DNA from: Streptomyces vilmorinianum | GTDB lineage: Bacteria; Actinomycetota; Actinomycetes; Streptomycetales; Streptomycetaceae | Length of the DNA: 64,000 bases | Direction: 5' to 3' | Assembly: GCF_005517195.1 (NCBI RefSeq) | Contig: NZ_CP040244.1 | Span: 1,444,001 to 1,508,000, forward strand | In this document: positions 17,493-26,598 of the stretch, in pieces | Position numbering within the stretch: the stretch's first letter is position 1 | Layout: the number at the start of each line of letters is the position of its first letter | Translations under genes and position numbers: made by a program | Notes under the pieces: model-generated | The model's input: only the letters and a program-made list of their open reading frames with translations | Told to the model about the DNA's origin: nothing | The model's database searches: none

Positions 17493-18760
17493 ATGAGCGT
17501 GGCGGAACGCATACCCGCGCTGCTGCGCGAGAGATCCTTCCGGCGTTACTGGACCGGACAGACCGTCTCGCTCGTCGGGGACCAGATCTCCCTCATCGCG
17601 ATTCCGCTCGCCGCCGTGCTCGTACTCGGCGCGGACGCCGCGGAGATGGGCTGGCTCAAGACCGCCGAACTCCTGCCCGCACTCCTGCTCAACCTCCCTC
17701 TCGGGGCCTGGGCGGACCGGCAGGCCCGGCGGCGGCGCGCCATGATCGCCGCCGACCTCGGACGGGCGGCGCTGCTGCTCACCCTCCCGGTCGCGTATCT
17801 GCTCGACGCTTTCACTCTCGGCCAGCTCTACGCCGTGGCCTTCGGGATCGGCGCGCTGACCGTCCTGTTCGAGGTCTGCAACACCACCGTGCTGGTGGCA
17901 CTGGTCCCGACCGAGCGCTATGTGCAGGCCAACTCGCTGGTCAACGGCAGCCGTTCGATGGCCTGGCTGGCCGGCCCCGGGATCGGTGGTCTGCTCGTGC
18001 AGTTCCTCACCGCGCCCCTCGCCCTGCTCGCCGACGCCCTGACCTACCTGGCATCGGCCGGCAGTCTGGCCCGGATCAAGGCCGTGGAACCACCGCCCTC
18101 CCCGGTCCACAAGGGCCACTTCACCGAAGGGCTGCGCTGGGTTCTCCGGAACCGGTCCATGCGGGCGCTGTTCGCGGCCTCCGGCACGATCCAGTTCTTC
18201 AACTACATGTTCCACACACTGTTCGTGCTGTACGCCACGGTCGAACTGGGCCTGAGCGCGGGTGTTCTCGGCGCCGTGCTCGGCGCGGGAGCCGTCGGCG
18301 GGCTGATCGGGGCCGTCTGCAGCGGGGCGGTCGTACGCCGCTTCGGGATCGGTCCTTCCATCGTGGCCGGCTTTCTCGGCTTCACCCTGCCGCTGCTGCT
18401 GATACCCCTCGCCGAGGGCCCGACGCTCCTGGTCGTCGCCCTGCTGTTCGCGGCCGAGTTCCTCTCCTGTGTCGGCGTCATGGTCGTCGACATCGCGGCG
18501 GGATCGTTCCAGATGGCGCTGATACCCGACGCCGTCCGCGCCCGGGTGATGGGCGCCTACCCACCCTCAACCACGGATTCCGCCCGCTCGGCGCACTCGC
18601 CGGGGGTCTGCTCGGTACGGCCGTCGGGCTGCGCCCGACGCTGTGGATCGCCACCGCCGGAGCCGTACTCGCCGTACTGTGGCTGCTCCCGTCACCGCTG
18701 CCGCGCACACGCGAACTGCCGCCACGGGCCGAGGAATCCGAGGCTGTGCCCGTGGCTTAG
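17493..18760 (+). pseudogene. MFS transporter (DHA3/macrolide-efflux-like), frameshifted
   Basis: A 12-helix MFS exporter in operon with the ArsR regulator. The frame starting at ATG 17493 reads LLRERSFRRYWTGQTVSLVG, then FGIGALTVLFEVCNTTVLVA, through to PDAVRARVMGAY ending at 18560. There the reading frame changes: the expected continuation RTLNHGFRPLGALAGGLLGT is in frame +2 from 18563 and runs to the TAG at 18758-18760. One base (most likely the G of a CGC codon after TAC at 18558-18560) is missing. The two parts together make a normal-length protein of about 422 residues. Either a true recent inactivation of the last 65 residues or a sequencing error. Unrepaired, the first frame stays open to 20165 and would fuse with the N-acetyltransferase. 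Confidence 0.85.
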
Positions 18761-18773
18761 CCCCGCCCAGCGG

Positions 18774-19250
18774 CTAGACCAGCCACGCGCCGTCCCGCAT
18801 GAGCACACGCTCGGCCAGTTCGTTCTCCTCGCGCCACGCCTTCACGGACCTGGGCGTGACCCTGAGATAGATCCAGGCCGACCGGTCGCGGGGATCCCAG
18901 TCCAGCTTGGCGGCGAAGGCGTCGGCGGAGGCCTTCGGCAGATCGGCGCCTTCGACCGCCTCGGCCGATCCTTCGATCAGCACCACGTCGCGGGTGTGGC
19001 CGAGGCTGAGCCGGATCTCACCGTCCGGGGTGAGGTTGCGGGCCGTGGGATTGGTCCGCCTCGTGCACAGCAGGAGCGTCCCGCTGTCGGACCGGCCGTC
19101 CGGGACGTCCCAGACGAACGACAGCGGCACCAGGCACGGTCCGTCGTGCGCGGAAGCGGTCGCGACCCAGAGGTCCTGCTCCTGGTCGAGCAGGGTGAGG
19201 ACGTCCTGCTTGCGCCGCGCGCGAGGGCGGGGCGGTGCGTGATCGGTCAT
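18774..19250 (-). CDS. Pyridoxamine 5'-phosphate oxidase-like (PPOX class) flavin protein
   Basis: A 158-residue split-barrel protein. The N-terminal RRKQDVLTLLDQEQDLWVATASAHDGPCLVPLSFVWD is the usual entry into the FMN- or F420-binding split barrel, followed by LLLCTRRTNPTARNLTPDGEIRLSLG and DVVLIEGSAEAV. Such proteins bind FMN, F420 or heme; which one is not decidable here. ATG at 19250 is preferred over GTG 19259 because TAGCGT lies seven bases upstream, giving a leaderless start. It is convergent with the MFS gene and divergent from the N-acetyltransferase. Confidence 0.82.
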   Translation of the reverse strand: MTDHAPPRPRARRKQDVLTLLDQEQDLWVATASAHDGPCLVPLSFVWDVPDGRSDSGTLLLCTRRTNPTARNLTPDGEIRLSLGHTRDVVLIEGSAEAVEGADLPKASADAFAAKLDWDPRDRSAWIYLRVTPRSVKAWREENELAERVLMRDGAWLV

Positions 19251-19352
19251 GGCCCGCACGCTAGCGGGGCGGACCGGACGGGCGCCTGGGCCAACGGACC
19301 TAGGACCAGAGCCTTATGGGCGGCCGCGGGCAGACGGCGGCAGACTCTCCGT

Positions 19353-20165
19353 ATGACCACAGAGCCCCTGCCGACGCCCGGCGCGACCGTCGACGCCTAC
19401 CTGCGACGCATCGGAGCGGCGCGTCCGGACCGCCCCGACGTGGCCGCCCTGCGAGACCTGCATCTGCGGCACTTGAGAACGGTCCCCTTCGAGAACCTGT
19501 CGATCCACCTCGGCGAGGACATCGTCCTGGAGGAGAAGCCGCTCCTCGACAAGATCGTCGGCGCCCGCAGGGGCGGGTTCTGCTACGAGGTCAACACCAC
19601 CTTCGCCGTCCTGCTGCGCGAACTCGGCTTTCGCGTCAGCCTCCTTCAGGCGCGCTGCTACGGCGAGGGAGGCCGGCTGGGCATCCCGTACGACCACATG
19701 GCGGTGCTGGTGGAGGCAGAGGGGAGGCGGTGGCTCGCGGACGTCGGTTTCGGCGACCACAGTCACTTCCCGCTGGCGCTGGACGAGCGGGACGACCAGA
19801 CGGATCCCGGCGGCACGTTCCGTATCGAGGAGACCGAGGACGGGGACCTGGAGGTGCTGCGGAACGGCAAGCCTCAGTACCGGCTGGAGCTGCGGCCGCG
19901 CGTGCCCGCCGACTTCACGGTGGGTGCCTGGTACCACCGCACCTCCCCGGACTCCCACTTCACGCGCTCGCTGATCTGCTCCCGGCTCACGGAGGACGGC
20001 CGGGTCACCCTCAGCGGCCACAAGCTCGTCACGAGCGTGAACGGCGAGCGCACGGAGCGGCTGCTGGACGGCGCGGGGGGCGGGGACGAGGTGAGGGCGG
20101 CCTACCGCGACCTGTTCGGGATCGAGCTCACCGACCTGCCCGTGCCGCCGGCGCGGCGCGACTGA
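19353..20165 (+). CDS. nat: Arylamine N-acetyltransferase
   Basis: A 270-residue NAT-family enzyme that transfers acetyl from acetyl-CoA to aromatic amines or hydrazines in the cytosol. The catalytic triad is intact: Cys77 in RRGGFCYEVN, His115 in YDHMAVLV and Asp130 in ADVGFGD. The entry segment VPFENLSIHLGE is also typical. Length matches bacterial NATs. In actinobacteria, close homologues act in secondary metabolism as amide synthases as well as in detoxification; nothing nearby indicates a pathway. ATG at 19353 lacks a clear Shine-Dalgarno sequence. Confidence 0.92.
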   Translation: MTTEPLPTPGATVDAYLRRIGAARPDRPDVAALRDLHLRHLRTVPFENLSIHLGEDIVLEEKPLLDKIVGARRGGFCYEVNTTFAVLLRELGFRVSLLQARCYGEGGRLGIPYDHMAVLVEAEGRRWLADVGFGDHSHFPLALDERDDQTDPGGTFRIEETEDGDLEVLRNGKPQYRLELRPRVPADFTVGAWYHRTSPDSHFTRSLICSRLTEDGRVTLSGHKLVTSVNGERTERLLDGAGGGDEVRAAYRDLFGIELTDLPVPPARRD

Positions 20166-20187
20166 GGAGCGGACGCCGCCGCGGCGG

Positions 20188-20430
20188 CTACGGAGCCTCC
20201 AGCCAGCCCTGGTACTCCGCGGCGAGCTCGTCGAGCGCCGCGGGGTCCAGCCGGCTCTCCGGGTCCTCCACGACGACCAGCCACTGCGCGTCCTCGGCGT
20301 CGTCCTCCCCGGCCAGCGCGTCCCTGACGAGCTGCGGCTCCTCGGCGAGACCGAAGCGGGCGGGAAGTTCTTCGGAGACCTCCTCGGCGGCGTCGCGGTC
20401 GGGAAGCACCAGTACGTGTCGTTCGCTCAC
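20188..20430 (-). CDS. Small acidic hypothetical protein
   Basis: An 80-residue acidic protein starting MSERHVLVLPDRDAAEEVSE and ending ALDELAAEYQGWLEAP. It has no Cys, membrane segment or known motif; the pattern is alternating beta and alpha, suggesting a small compact domain. GTG start with GGAG nine bases upstream. It lies tail-to-tail with nat and head-to-head with holA, 56 bases apart. I do not recognise the family; codon bias is strongly coding. Confidence 0.7.
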   Translation of the reverse strand: MSERHVLVLPDRDAAEEVSEELPARFGLAEEPQLVRDALAGEDDAEDAQWLVVVEDPESRLDPAALDELAAEYQGWLEAP

Positions 20431-20486
20431 CAGGACATTCTCCGGTACGGGAGGGAGTGTCAGTGGCCCGTGGGATGCTGGACGCG

Positions 20487-21473
20487 ATGGCCACCAGGAA
20501 GAATTCGACCGACGACCTCCTCGCCCCCGTCACGCTCGCCGTGGGCCAGGAGGACCTGCTCCTCGACCGTGCCGTCCAGGAGGTGGTGGCGGCTGCCCGG
20601 GCCGCCGACGCCGACACGGACGTACGGGACCTCGCCTCCGAGCAGCTCCAGCCCGGGACGCTGGCGGAGCTGACGAGTCCGTCGCTCTTCGCCGAGCGCA
20701 AGGTGCTGGTCGTGCGGAACGCGCAGGACCTGTCCGCGGACACGATCAAGGACATCAAGGCGTACCTCGACGCGCCCGTCGAGGAGATCACGCTCGTGCT
20801 GCTCCACGCGGGCGGCGCCAAGGGCAAGGGCCTGCTGGACGCGGCGCGCAAGGCGGGCGCGCGGGAGGTGGTCTGCCCGAAGACGACGAAGCCGGCGGAG
20901 CGGCTGACGTTCGTGCGGCAGGAGTTCCGGGCGCTGGGGCGGTCGGCGACGCCCGAGGCGTGCCAGGCGCTGGTCGACTCCATCGGCAGCGACCTGCGGG
21001 AGCTGGCGTCCGCGGTGTCGCAGCTGACGGCGGATGTGGAGGGGACGATCGACGAGGCGATCGTCGGGCGGTACTACACGGGCCGGGCGGAGGCGTCCTC
21101 GTTCAACGTCGCGGACCGCGCGGTGGAGGGGCGGGCGGCTGAGGCCCTGGAGGCGCTGCGCTGGTCGCTCTCGACGGGCGTCCCGCCGGTCCTGATCACC
21201 AGCGCGCTGGCGCAGGGCGTCCGGGCGATCGGCAAGCTGTCGTCGGCGCGGGGCGGGCGGCCGGCGGATCTGGCGCGGGAGCTGGGGATGCCGCCGTGGA
21301 AGATCGACCGCGTGCGGCAGCAGATGCGGGGCTGGACCCCGGACGGGGTGTCGCTGGCGCTGCGGGCGGTGGCGGAGGCGGACGCGGGCGTGAAGGGCGG
21401 GGGGGACGACCCGGAGTACGCGCTGGAGAAGGCGGTCGTGGCGGTGGCGCGGGCGGCGCGGCTGAGGCGGTGA
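20487..21473 (+). CDS. holA: DNA polymerase III subunit delta
   Basis: A 328-residue clamp-loader delta subunit, which opens the beta sliding clamp. Its fold is seen in LAVGQEDLLLDRAVQEVV, the SPSLFAERKVLVVRNAQDL segment, LVLLHAGGAKGKGLLDAARK in the AAA-like domain, then NVADRAVEGRAAEALEALRW in the collar domain. The order comEA-comEC-holA-rpsT is conserved in actinobacteria. MATRKN at 20487 is taken as start because conserved sequence begins there and GATGCT lies seven bases upstream (leaderless pattern); ATG 20478 and GTG 20457 are not supported by conserved sequence. Confidence 0.92.
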   Translation: MATRKNSTDDLLAPVTLAVGQEDLLLDRAVQEVVAAARAADADTDVRDLASEQLQPGTLAELTSPSLFAERKVLVVRNAQDLSADTIKDIKAYLDAPVEEITLVLLHAGGAKGKGLLDAARKAGAREVVCPKTTKPAERLTFVRQEFRALGRSATPEACQALVDSIGSDLRELASAVSQLTADVEGTIDEAIVGRYYTGRAEASSFNVADRAVEGRAAEALEALRWSLSTGVPPVLITSALAQGVRAIGKLSSARGGRPADLARELGMPPWKIDRVRQQMRGWTPDGVSLALRAVAEADAGVKGGGDDPEYALEKAVVAVARAARLRR

Positions 21474-21479
21474 CGCGGT

Positions 21480-21515
21480 GGGGTGGGGCGGGGGTTCGGT
21501 CCCCCGCCCCACCCC
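21480..21515 (+). terminator. Strong terminator-like hairpin after holA
   Basis: A perfect 15-bp G/C stem (21480-21494 with 21501-21515) with a TTCGGT loop, seven bases after the holA stop. There is no T-run, as is common for Streptomyces terminators. Confidence 0.7.
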
Positions 21516-21927
21516 TTCCCGAAACCCTGCCGGGGGCTGGTGGGGCTGGACGCCTACGAACGCGGGGCTGCGCCCCGCATCCCCCACCGGGCATCAGCGC
21601 CAGCTTCGCACCGCGCCGGGCTTGCGGCCGGCCCATCACGGGTCGGCTACGCGTCGCGGCGGACAGACTCCGCAGCGGGTGTGCGCTGCATCGGGCATGC
21701 GCGCCGTACGGGTGTGGGCCGGGGGCAGGCGTACGCCGTGGGCGGCACGCGCCGCGCCGGGCTTGCGACCGGCCCATCACGGGTCGGCTACGCGCCGCGG
21801 CCGGGCAAGTGCCGCAGGCGGTGCTGCCGGGGCAGGCAGGCGTCCGGGCGGGGGCACGCGCCGCGTTGGGTGGTCGGCCGGGTGCGGGCGGGCGACCACG
21901 CCCCCCCCGCGTCGGTGTCGGGTACGG
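21506..21927. repeat. Gene-free convergent intergenic region with repeats
   Basis: The 617 bases between holA and rpsT contain no credible gene. Bases 21506-21550 match, as reverse complement, the element at 40665-40714 (core CTTCCCGAAACCCTGCC then a G-rich run), a dispersed Streptomyces intergenic sequence. A 43-base direct repeat occurs at 21611-21653 and 21752-21794 with one mismatch, 141 bases apart, each followed by related G/C-rich sequence. Reading frames across it are G/C-bias artefacts. Confidence 0.7.
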
Positions 21928-21974
21928 CGAAGGCCCCGCCGGGTCCCTGGGGAAGGGGCCTGGTGGGGCCTTCG
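21928..21974 (-). terminator. Terminator-like hairpin downstream of rpsT
   Basis: CGAAGGCCCCGCC (21928-21940) pairs with GGTGGGGCCTTCG (21962-21974). It lies 117 bases beyond the rpsT stop and, being symmetric, could stop transcription from either side. Confidence 0.6.
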
Positions 21975-22090
21975 TCGTCAGATGGTGGGCTCGTGCACGC
22001 GTGGCGAACGCGTGTCGCGCACGAGTCCGGGGTGCCGGGTGGGAGCGGAAGAGAGGGCCCGCTGGGTCCCGTCCGGCGTTACATCAGAGC

Positions 22091-22357
22091 TCAGCCCTGC
22101 AGAGCGGCAACCTTGGTGGCCAGCGCCGACTTCTTGTTGGCGGCGGCGTTCTTGTGGATGACACCCTTCGAGACAGCCTTGTCGAGCGCGCGGGAGGCGG
22201 CGCGAGAAGCCACGACGGCCTTCTCGACGTCACCCGCGGCGACGGCCTCGCGGGCCTTGCGGATCGCGGTCTTGAGCGAGGACTTGACGGCCTTGTTGCG
22301 CAGGCGCGCCTTCTCGTTCGTCTTGTTCCGCTTGATCTGGGACTTGATGTTCGCCAC
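22091..22357 (-). CDS. rpsT: 30S ribosomal protein S20
   Basis: An 88-residue basic protein starting [20 protein letters not shown] and ending [20 protein letters not shown], the full S20 pattern. It binds 16S rRNA early in 30S assembly. GTG start at 22357 with AAAGG about ten bases upstream; longer frames are not conserved. Transcribed toward holA from its own promoter in the 185-base gap shared with lepA, where I cannot assign boxes confidently. Confidence 0.97.
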   Translation of the reverse strand: MANIKSQIKRNKTNEKARLRNKAVKSSLKTAIRKAREAVAAGDVEKAVVASRAASRALDKAVSKGVIHKNAAANKKSALATKVAALQG

Positions 22358-22542
22358 GAAAAGAGCCTTTTCAGGTTCGATGATGTTTCTGAGTGCGTGG
22401 CCCGTAGCTGAGAGGGCATACGAGACACAGCTGTCCACGGTATCAGCAGCTCTCCTGCCCGCCCAAACCGAGCGCCGCACCGCAGTCATGGGACCATGGA
22501 GCCTACGTATCGATCCGACATCGCCCCGAGACGAGACCCTGC

Positions 22543-24414
22543 GTGCCCGCGACTCCTACCCACGTGCCCGAGCCGAGCCGTACCGACCCGGCTCTGATCC
22601 GCAATTTCTGCATCATCGCGCACATCGACCACGGCAAGTCCACGCTCGCCGACCGGATGCTCCAGCTGACCGGTGTGGTCGACCAGCGGCAGATGCGCGC
22701 CCAGTACCTCGACCGGATGGACATCGAGCGCGAGCGCGGCATCACGATCAAGTCCCAGGCGGTCCGCCTTCCCTGGGCGCCCACCGAGGGCGCGGGCCAG
22801 GGAAAGACCCACATCCTCAACATGATCGACACCCCCGGGCACGTCGACTTCACGTACGAGGTGTCACGGTCCCTGGCGGCCTGCGAGGGCACGATCCTGC
22901 TCGTCGACGCGGCCCAGGGCATCGAGGCGCAGACCCTCGCGAACCTGTACCTCGCGATGGAGAACGACCTCACCATCGTTCCCGTACTGAACAAGATCGA
23001 CCTGCCCGCCGCACAGCCGGAGAAGTTCTCCGAGGAGCTCGCGAACCTCATCGGCTGCCAGCCCGAGGACGTGCTCAAGGTCTCCGCCAAGACAGGTCTC
23101 GGTGTCGAGGCGCTGCTCGACCGGGTCGTCGAGAACGTGCCGGCCCCCGTCGGTGTCGCCGACGCCCCCGCCCGCGCGATGATCTTCGACTCCGTCTACG
23201 ACTCCTACCGCGGTGTCGTCACGTACGTACGAGTCGTCGACGGCCAGCTCAACAAGCGCGAGCGCATCAAGATGATGTCGACCGGCGCCACCCACGAGCT
23301 GCTCGAGATCGGCACCAACTCGCCCGAGATGCTGCCGGCCGACGGCCTCGGCGTCGGCGAGGTGGGCTACCTCATCACCGGCGTGAAGGACGTCCGCCAG
23401 TCCAAGGTCGGTGACACGATCACCAGCCTGAGCAAGGGCGCGACCGAGGCCCTCGGCGGGTACAAGGACCCCAAGCCGATGGTCTTCTCCGGTCTGTACC
23501 CGCTCGACGGCTCGGACTACCCCGAGCTGCGCGACGCCCTCGACAAGCTGCAGCTCAACGACGCCGCGCTGGTCTACGAGCCGGAGACCTCGGCGGCCCT
23601 CGGCTTCGGCTTCCGCGTCGGCTTCCTCGGCCTGCTGCACCTGGACGTGATCCGGGAGCGGCTCGAGCGCGAGTTCGGTCTCGACCTGATCGCCACCGCC
23701 CCCAACGTGGTCTACCGCGTGGTCATGGAGGACGGCAGCGAGCACACGGTCACGAACCCGAGCGAGTTCCCCGAAGGCAAGATCAACGACGTGTACGAGC
23801 CCGTCGTGCGCGCCACGATCCTCGCCCCGAGCGAGTTCATCGGCTCGATCATGGAGCTCTGCCAGACCCGCCGCGGCACGCTCCTCGGCATGGACTACCT
23901 CTCCGAGGACCGGGTGGAGATCCGCTACACCCTCCCCCTCGCCGAGATCGTCTTCGACTTCTTCGACCAGCTGAAGTCCAAGACGCGCGGTTACGCCTCC
24001 CTCGACTACGAGCCCACCGGCGAGCAGGCCTCCAGCCTGGTCAAGGTCGACATCCTGCTGCACGGCGACAAGGTGGACGCCTTCTCGGCGATCACCCACA
24101 AGGACGCCGCCTACGCGTACGGCGTGCGGCTGGTCGCCAAGCTGCGCGAGCTGATCCCGCGGCAGGCGTTCGAGGTGCCGATCCAGGCCGCGATCGGCTC
24201 CCGCGTCATCGCCCGCGAGACCATCCGCGCCATCCGCAAGGACGTCCTCGCCAAGTGCTACGGCGGTGACATCTCCCGTAAGCGGAAGCTGCTGGAGAAG
24301 CAGAAGGAAGGCAAGAAGCGGATGAAGATGGTCGGCTCCGTGGAGGTCCCCCAGGAGGCCTTCATCGCCGTCCTGTCGAGCGACGAGTCCGGTGGCGGCA
24401 AGGCCAAGAAGTGA
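22543..24414 (+). CDS. lepA: Elongation factor 4 (LepA), ribosome back-translocase
   Basis: A 623-residue translational GTPase. G1 is [10 protein letters not shown]3 is DTPGHVDF, G4 is NKIDLPAA and G5 is SAKTGLG; domain II, the LepA-specific [15 protein letters not shown] region, and the C-terminal domain with [16 protein letters not shown] are all present. EF4 acts on stalled or mistranslocated ribosomes. Length is normal (about 600) plus a 15-residue N-terminal lead. GTG at 22543 is the first start in frame after the divergent rpsT promoter region. Confidence 0.98.
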   Translation: MPATPTHVPEPSRTDPALIRNFCIIAHIDHGKSTLADRMLQLTGVVDQRQMRAQYLDRMDIERERGITIKSQAVRLPWAPTEGAGQGKTHILNMIDTPGHVDFTYEVSRSLAACEGTILLVDAAQGIEAQTLANLYLAMENDLTIVPVLNKIDLPAAQPEKFSEELANLIGCQPEDVLKVSAKTGLGVEALLDRVVENVPAPVGVADAPARAMIFDSVYDSYRGVVTYVRVVDGQLNKRERIKMMSTGATHELLEIGTNSPEMLPADGLGVGEVGYLITGVKDVRQSKVGDTITSLSKGATEALGGYKDPKPMVFSGLYPLDGSDYPELRDALDKLQLNDAALVYEPETSAALGFGFRVGFLGLLHLDVIRERLEREFGLDLIATAPNVVYRVVMEDGSEHTVTNPSEFPEGKINDVYEPVVRATILAPSEFIGSIMELCQTRRGTLLGMDYLSEDRVEIRYTLPLAEIVFDFFDQLKSKTRGYASLDYEPTGEQASSLVKVDILLHGDKVDAFSAITHKDAAYAYGVRLVAKLRELIPRQAFEVPIQAAIGSRVIARETIRAIRKDVLAKCYGGDISRKRKLLEKQKEGKKRMKMVGSVEVPQEAFIAVLSSDESGGGKAKK

Positions 24415-24461
24415 TCGGCCGGCAATCGGTCGGCAATCAGCCGTTTAGCTGACAGATACAT

Positions 24462-24500
24462 CGAACGGGCCCACGTACTGACCGTGCGGGGGCCCGTTCG
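24462..24500 (+). terminator. Intrinsic terminator after lepA
   Basis: CGAACGGGCCC (24462-24472) pairs with GGGCCCGTTCG (24490-24500), followed by CCGTTCCTTCTGTT. It separates lepA from the acyl-CoA ligase gene. Confidence 0.75.
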
Positions 24501-24593
24501 CCGTTCCTTCTGTTATCAACCGGGTATGAAGCGGCGGCCCGCAGGCTCTTACGCGCAGGACTTCGGCCATCTACTCTGATCCCGGCTCGAAGG

Positions 24594-24607
24594 TTACTCG
24601 CCAGTTA
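24594..24607. promoter_or_regulatory. Candidate TetR/FadR-like operator before the acyl-CoA ligase
   Basis: TTACTCGCCAGTTA is an imperfect palindrome of the form TnACTnGCnAGTnA, 30 bases before the start codon. Its shape resembles sites of actinobacterial TetR-family regulators of fatty-acid genes. The regulator is not in the window. Confidence 0.4.
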
Positions 24608-24636
24608 GAACGCACCGCCGCCGCCCGGAGGACGTC

Positions 24637-26511
24637 GTGAGCGACACACAGACCCTGATCGAGAACCGGCCGCCCTCCGTGGCGACCCTCTTCCTTGAGC
24701 GCGTGGCGCGGACTCCCGACGCGGAGGCCTATCGCTATCCGGTCCCGTCCGCATCCGGCGAGGGACCGGACGACTGGAAGTCGCTCAGCTGGGGGCAGGC
24801 GGCCGAGCGGGTCTACGCCATCGCGGCCGGCCTGATCGACCTCGGCGTCCAGCCGGAGGAGCGGGTCGCCCTGGCCTCCTCCACCCGGGTGGAGTGGATC
24901 GTCGCCGACCTCGGCGTGATGTGCGCGGGCGCCGCCACCACCACCGTCTACCCGCAGACGAACGCAGAGGAGTCGGCGTTCATCCTGGCCGACTCCGAGT
25001 CCAAGGTGCTGATCGCGGAGGACGCGGCGCAGCTCGCCAAAGCCCGCGAGACCCGCGCCGATCTGCCCGGTCTCCACCACGTCGTCGTCATCGACCCGAC
25101 GGGCGTCGAGAGCGACGACTGGGTTCTCTCCCTCGCCGAGCTGGAGGCCCGCGGCAAGGCGTACCTGGAGAAGCACGCCGACGCCGTCAAGGAGCGGGTC
25201 TCGGCCATCACCGCCGACCAGCTCGCCACCCTCATCTACACCTCGGGCACCACCGGCCGCCCCAAGGGCGTCCGCCTCCCGCACGACAACTGGTCGTACA
25301 TGGCCAAGGCCATCGCCGCGACCGGGCTGGTCACCAAGGACGACGTCCAGTACCTCTGGCTGCCGCTCGCGCACGTCTTCGGCAAGGTGCTCACCTCCGG
25401 CCAGATCGAAGTCGGCCACGTCACCGCCGTCGACGGCCGCATCGACAAGATCATCGTGAACCTGCCGGTGGTCCAGCCGACGTACATGGCCGCCGTGCCC
25501 CGCATCTTCGAGAAGGTCTACAACGGCGTCGCCGCCAAGGCGCGCGAGGGCGGCCCCGCCAAGTACAAGATCTTCCAGTGGGCGGCGGGCGTGGCCCGTG
25601 AGTACGCCAAGGTCACCCAGGACAACTTCCGCCGTACCGGCACGGCCTCCGCGCCCTTCGGCCTCACGGCGAAGCACAAGGTCGCCGACGCGCTGGTCTA
25701 CAAGAAGCTCCGCGAGGCGTTCGGCGGCCGGCTGCGCGCCGCCGTCTCCGGCTCCGTCGCGCTGGCGCCCGAGATCGGCTACTTCTTCTCCGGCGCGGGC
25801 ATCCACATCCTGGAGGGCTACGGCCTCACGGAGTCCAGCGCCGCCTCCTTCGTCAACCCGGGCGAGGCCTACCGCACCGGCACGGTCGGCAAGCCGCTGC
25901 CCGGCTGCGAGGTCCGGATCGCCGACGACGGCGAGATCCTGCTGCGCGGCCCCGGCATCATGGAGGGCTACCACGGCCTGCCCGAGAAGACGGCCGAGGT
26001 CCTGGAGCCGGACGGCTGGTTCCACACCGGGGACATCGGTGAGCTGTCCGCCGACGGCTACCTGCGGATCACCGACCGCAAGAAGGACCTCTTCAAGACC
26101 TCGGGCGGCAAGTACATCGCGCCGACCGAGATCGAGGGCCACTTCAAGGCCGTCTGCCCCTTCGTCTCCAACATCGTCGTCCTCGGCGCCGACCGGAACT
26201 ACTGCTCCGCGCTCATCGCGCTCGACGAGCCCGCCATCCTCGGCTGGGCCGCCGAGCACGACCTCGCGGGCAAGGCGTACGCGGAGGTCGTCGCCGCCCC
26301 GCAGACCCAGGAGATGGTCCAGGGGTACATCGACCGGCTCAACGAGGGCCTGCAGCGCTGGCAGACGATCAAGAAGTTCCGGCTGCTGCCGAGGGACCTG
26401 GACGTCGAGCACGGTGAGCTGACCCCGTCGCTGAAGATGAAGCGACCGGTCGTGGAGCGGACGTACAAGAACCTGATCGAGGAGATGTACGCGGGGGCGC
26501 GGGAGGCGTAG
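24637..26511 (+). CDS. Long-chain fatty-acid--CoA ligase (AMP-forming)
   Basis: A 624-residue ANL-superfamily enzyme that adenylates fatty acids and transfers them to CoA. Signatures: P-loop-like IYTSGTTGRPKGVRLP, GYGLTESSAASF, DGWFHTGDIGELSADGYL and the hinge ITDRKKDLFKTSGGKYIAP. Length and the inserted LVTKDDVQYLWLPLAHVFGK fit the FadD15-like long-chain type. GTG at 24637 has GGAGG six bases upstream. A palindromic operator candidate lies at 24594-24607, so it may be induced by acyl-CoA. It follows lepA but behind its own terminator. Confidence 0.93.
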   Translation: MSDTQTLIENRPPSVATLFLERVARTPDAEAYRYPVPSASGEGPDDWKSLSWGQAAERVYAIAAGLIDLGVQPEERVALASSTRVEWIVADLGVMCAGAATTTVYPQTNAEESAFILADSESKVLIAEDAAQLAKARETRADLPGLHHVVVIDPTGVESDDWVLSLAELEARGKAYLEKHADAVKERVSAITADQLATLIYTSGTTGRPKGVRLPHDNWSYMAKAIAATGLVTKDDVQYLWLPLAHVFGKVLTSGQIEVGHVTAVDGRIDKIIVNLPVVQPTYMAAVPRIFEKVYNGVAAKAREGGPAKYKIFQWAAGVAREYAKVTQDNFRRTGTASAPFGLTAKHKVADALVYKKLREAFGGRLRAAVSGSVALAPEIGYFFSGAGIHILEGYGLTESSAASFVNPGEAYRTGTVGKPLPGCEVRIADDGEILLRGPGIMEGYHGLPEKTAEVLEPDGWFHTGDIGELSADGYLRITDRKKDLFKTSGGKYIAPTEIEGHFKAVCPFVSNIVVLGADRNYCSALIALDEPAILGWAAEHDLAGKAYAEVVAAPQTQEMVQGYIDRLNEGLQRWQTIKKFRLLPRDLDVEHGELTPSLKMKRPVVERTYKNLIEEMYAGAREA

Positions 26512-26550
26512 CCGGGGCCCGGCCCCGGCCCCGGCCGGGCCGGGCCGGGT
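26512..26550 (+). terminator. G/C-rich hairpin after the acyl-CoA ligase
   Basis: Overlapping CCGGCCCCGG and CCGGGCCGGG units directly after the stop codon can fold into a very stable stem. No T-run. Confidence 0.5.
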
Positions 26551-26598
26551 TATCCACAGGCCGGAGGTTCACGTCGGGCAGTACGGGACAATGGGCTC

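Noticed and set aside
17493..20165. An 890-residue frame joining the MFS gene and the N-acetyltransferase
   Set aside because: It is produced by the frameshift at about 18561; the middle part runs antisense through the PPOX gene and has no protein character.
21611..21794. The 43-base direct repeat as a CRISPR-like array
   Set aside because: Only two copies, 141 bases apart, with no regular spacer series and no cas genes.
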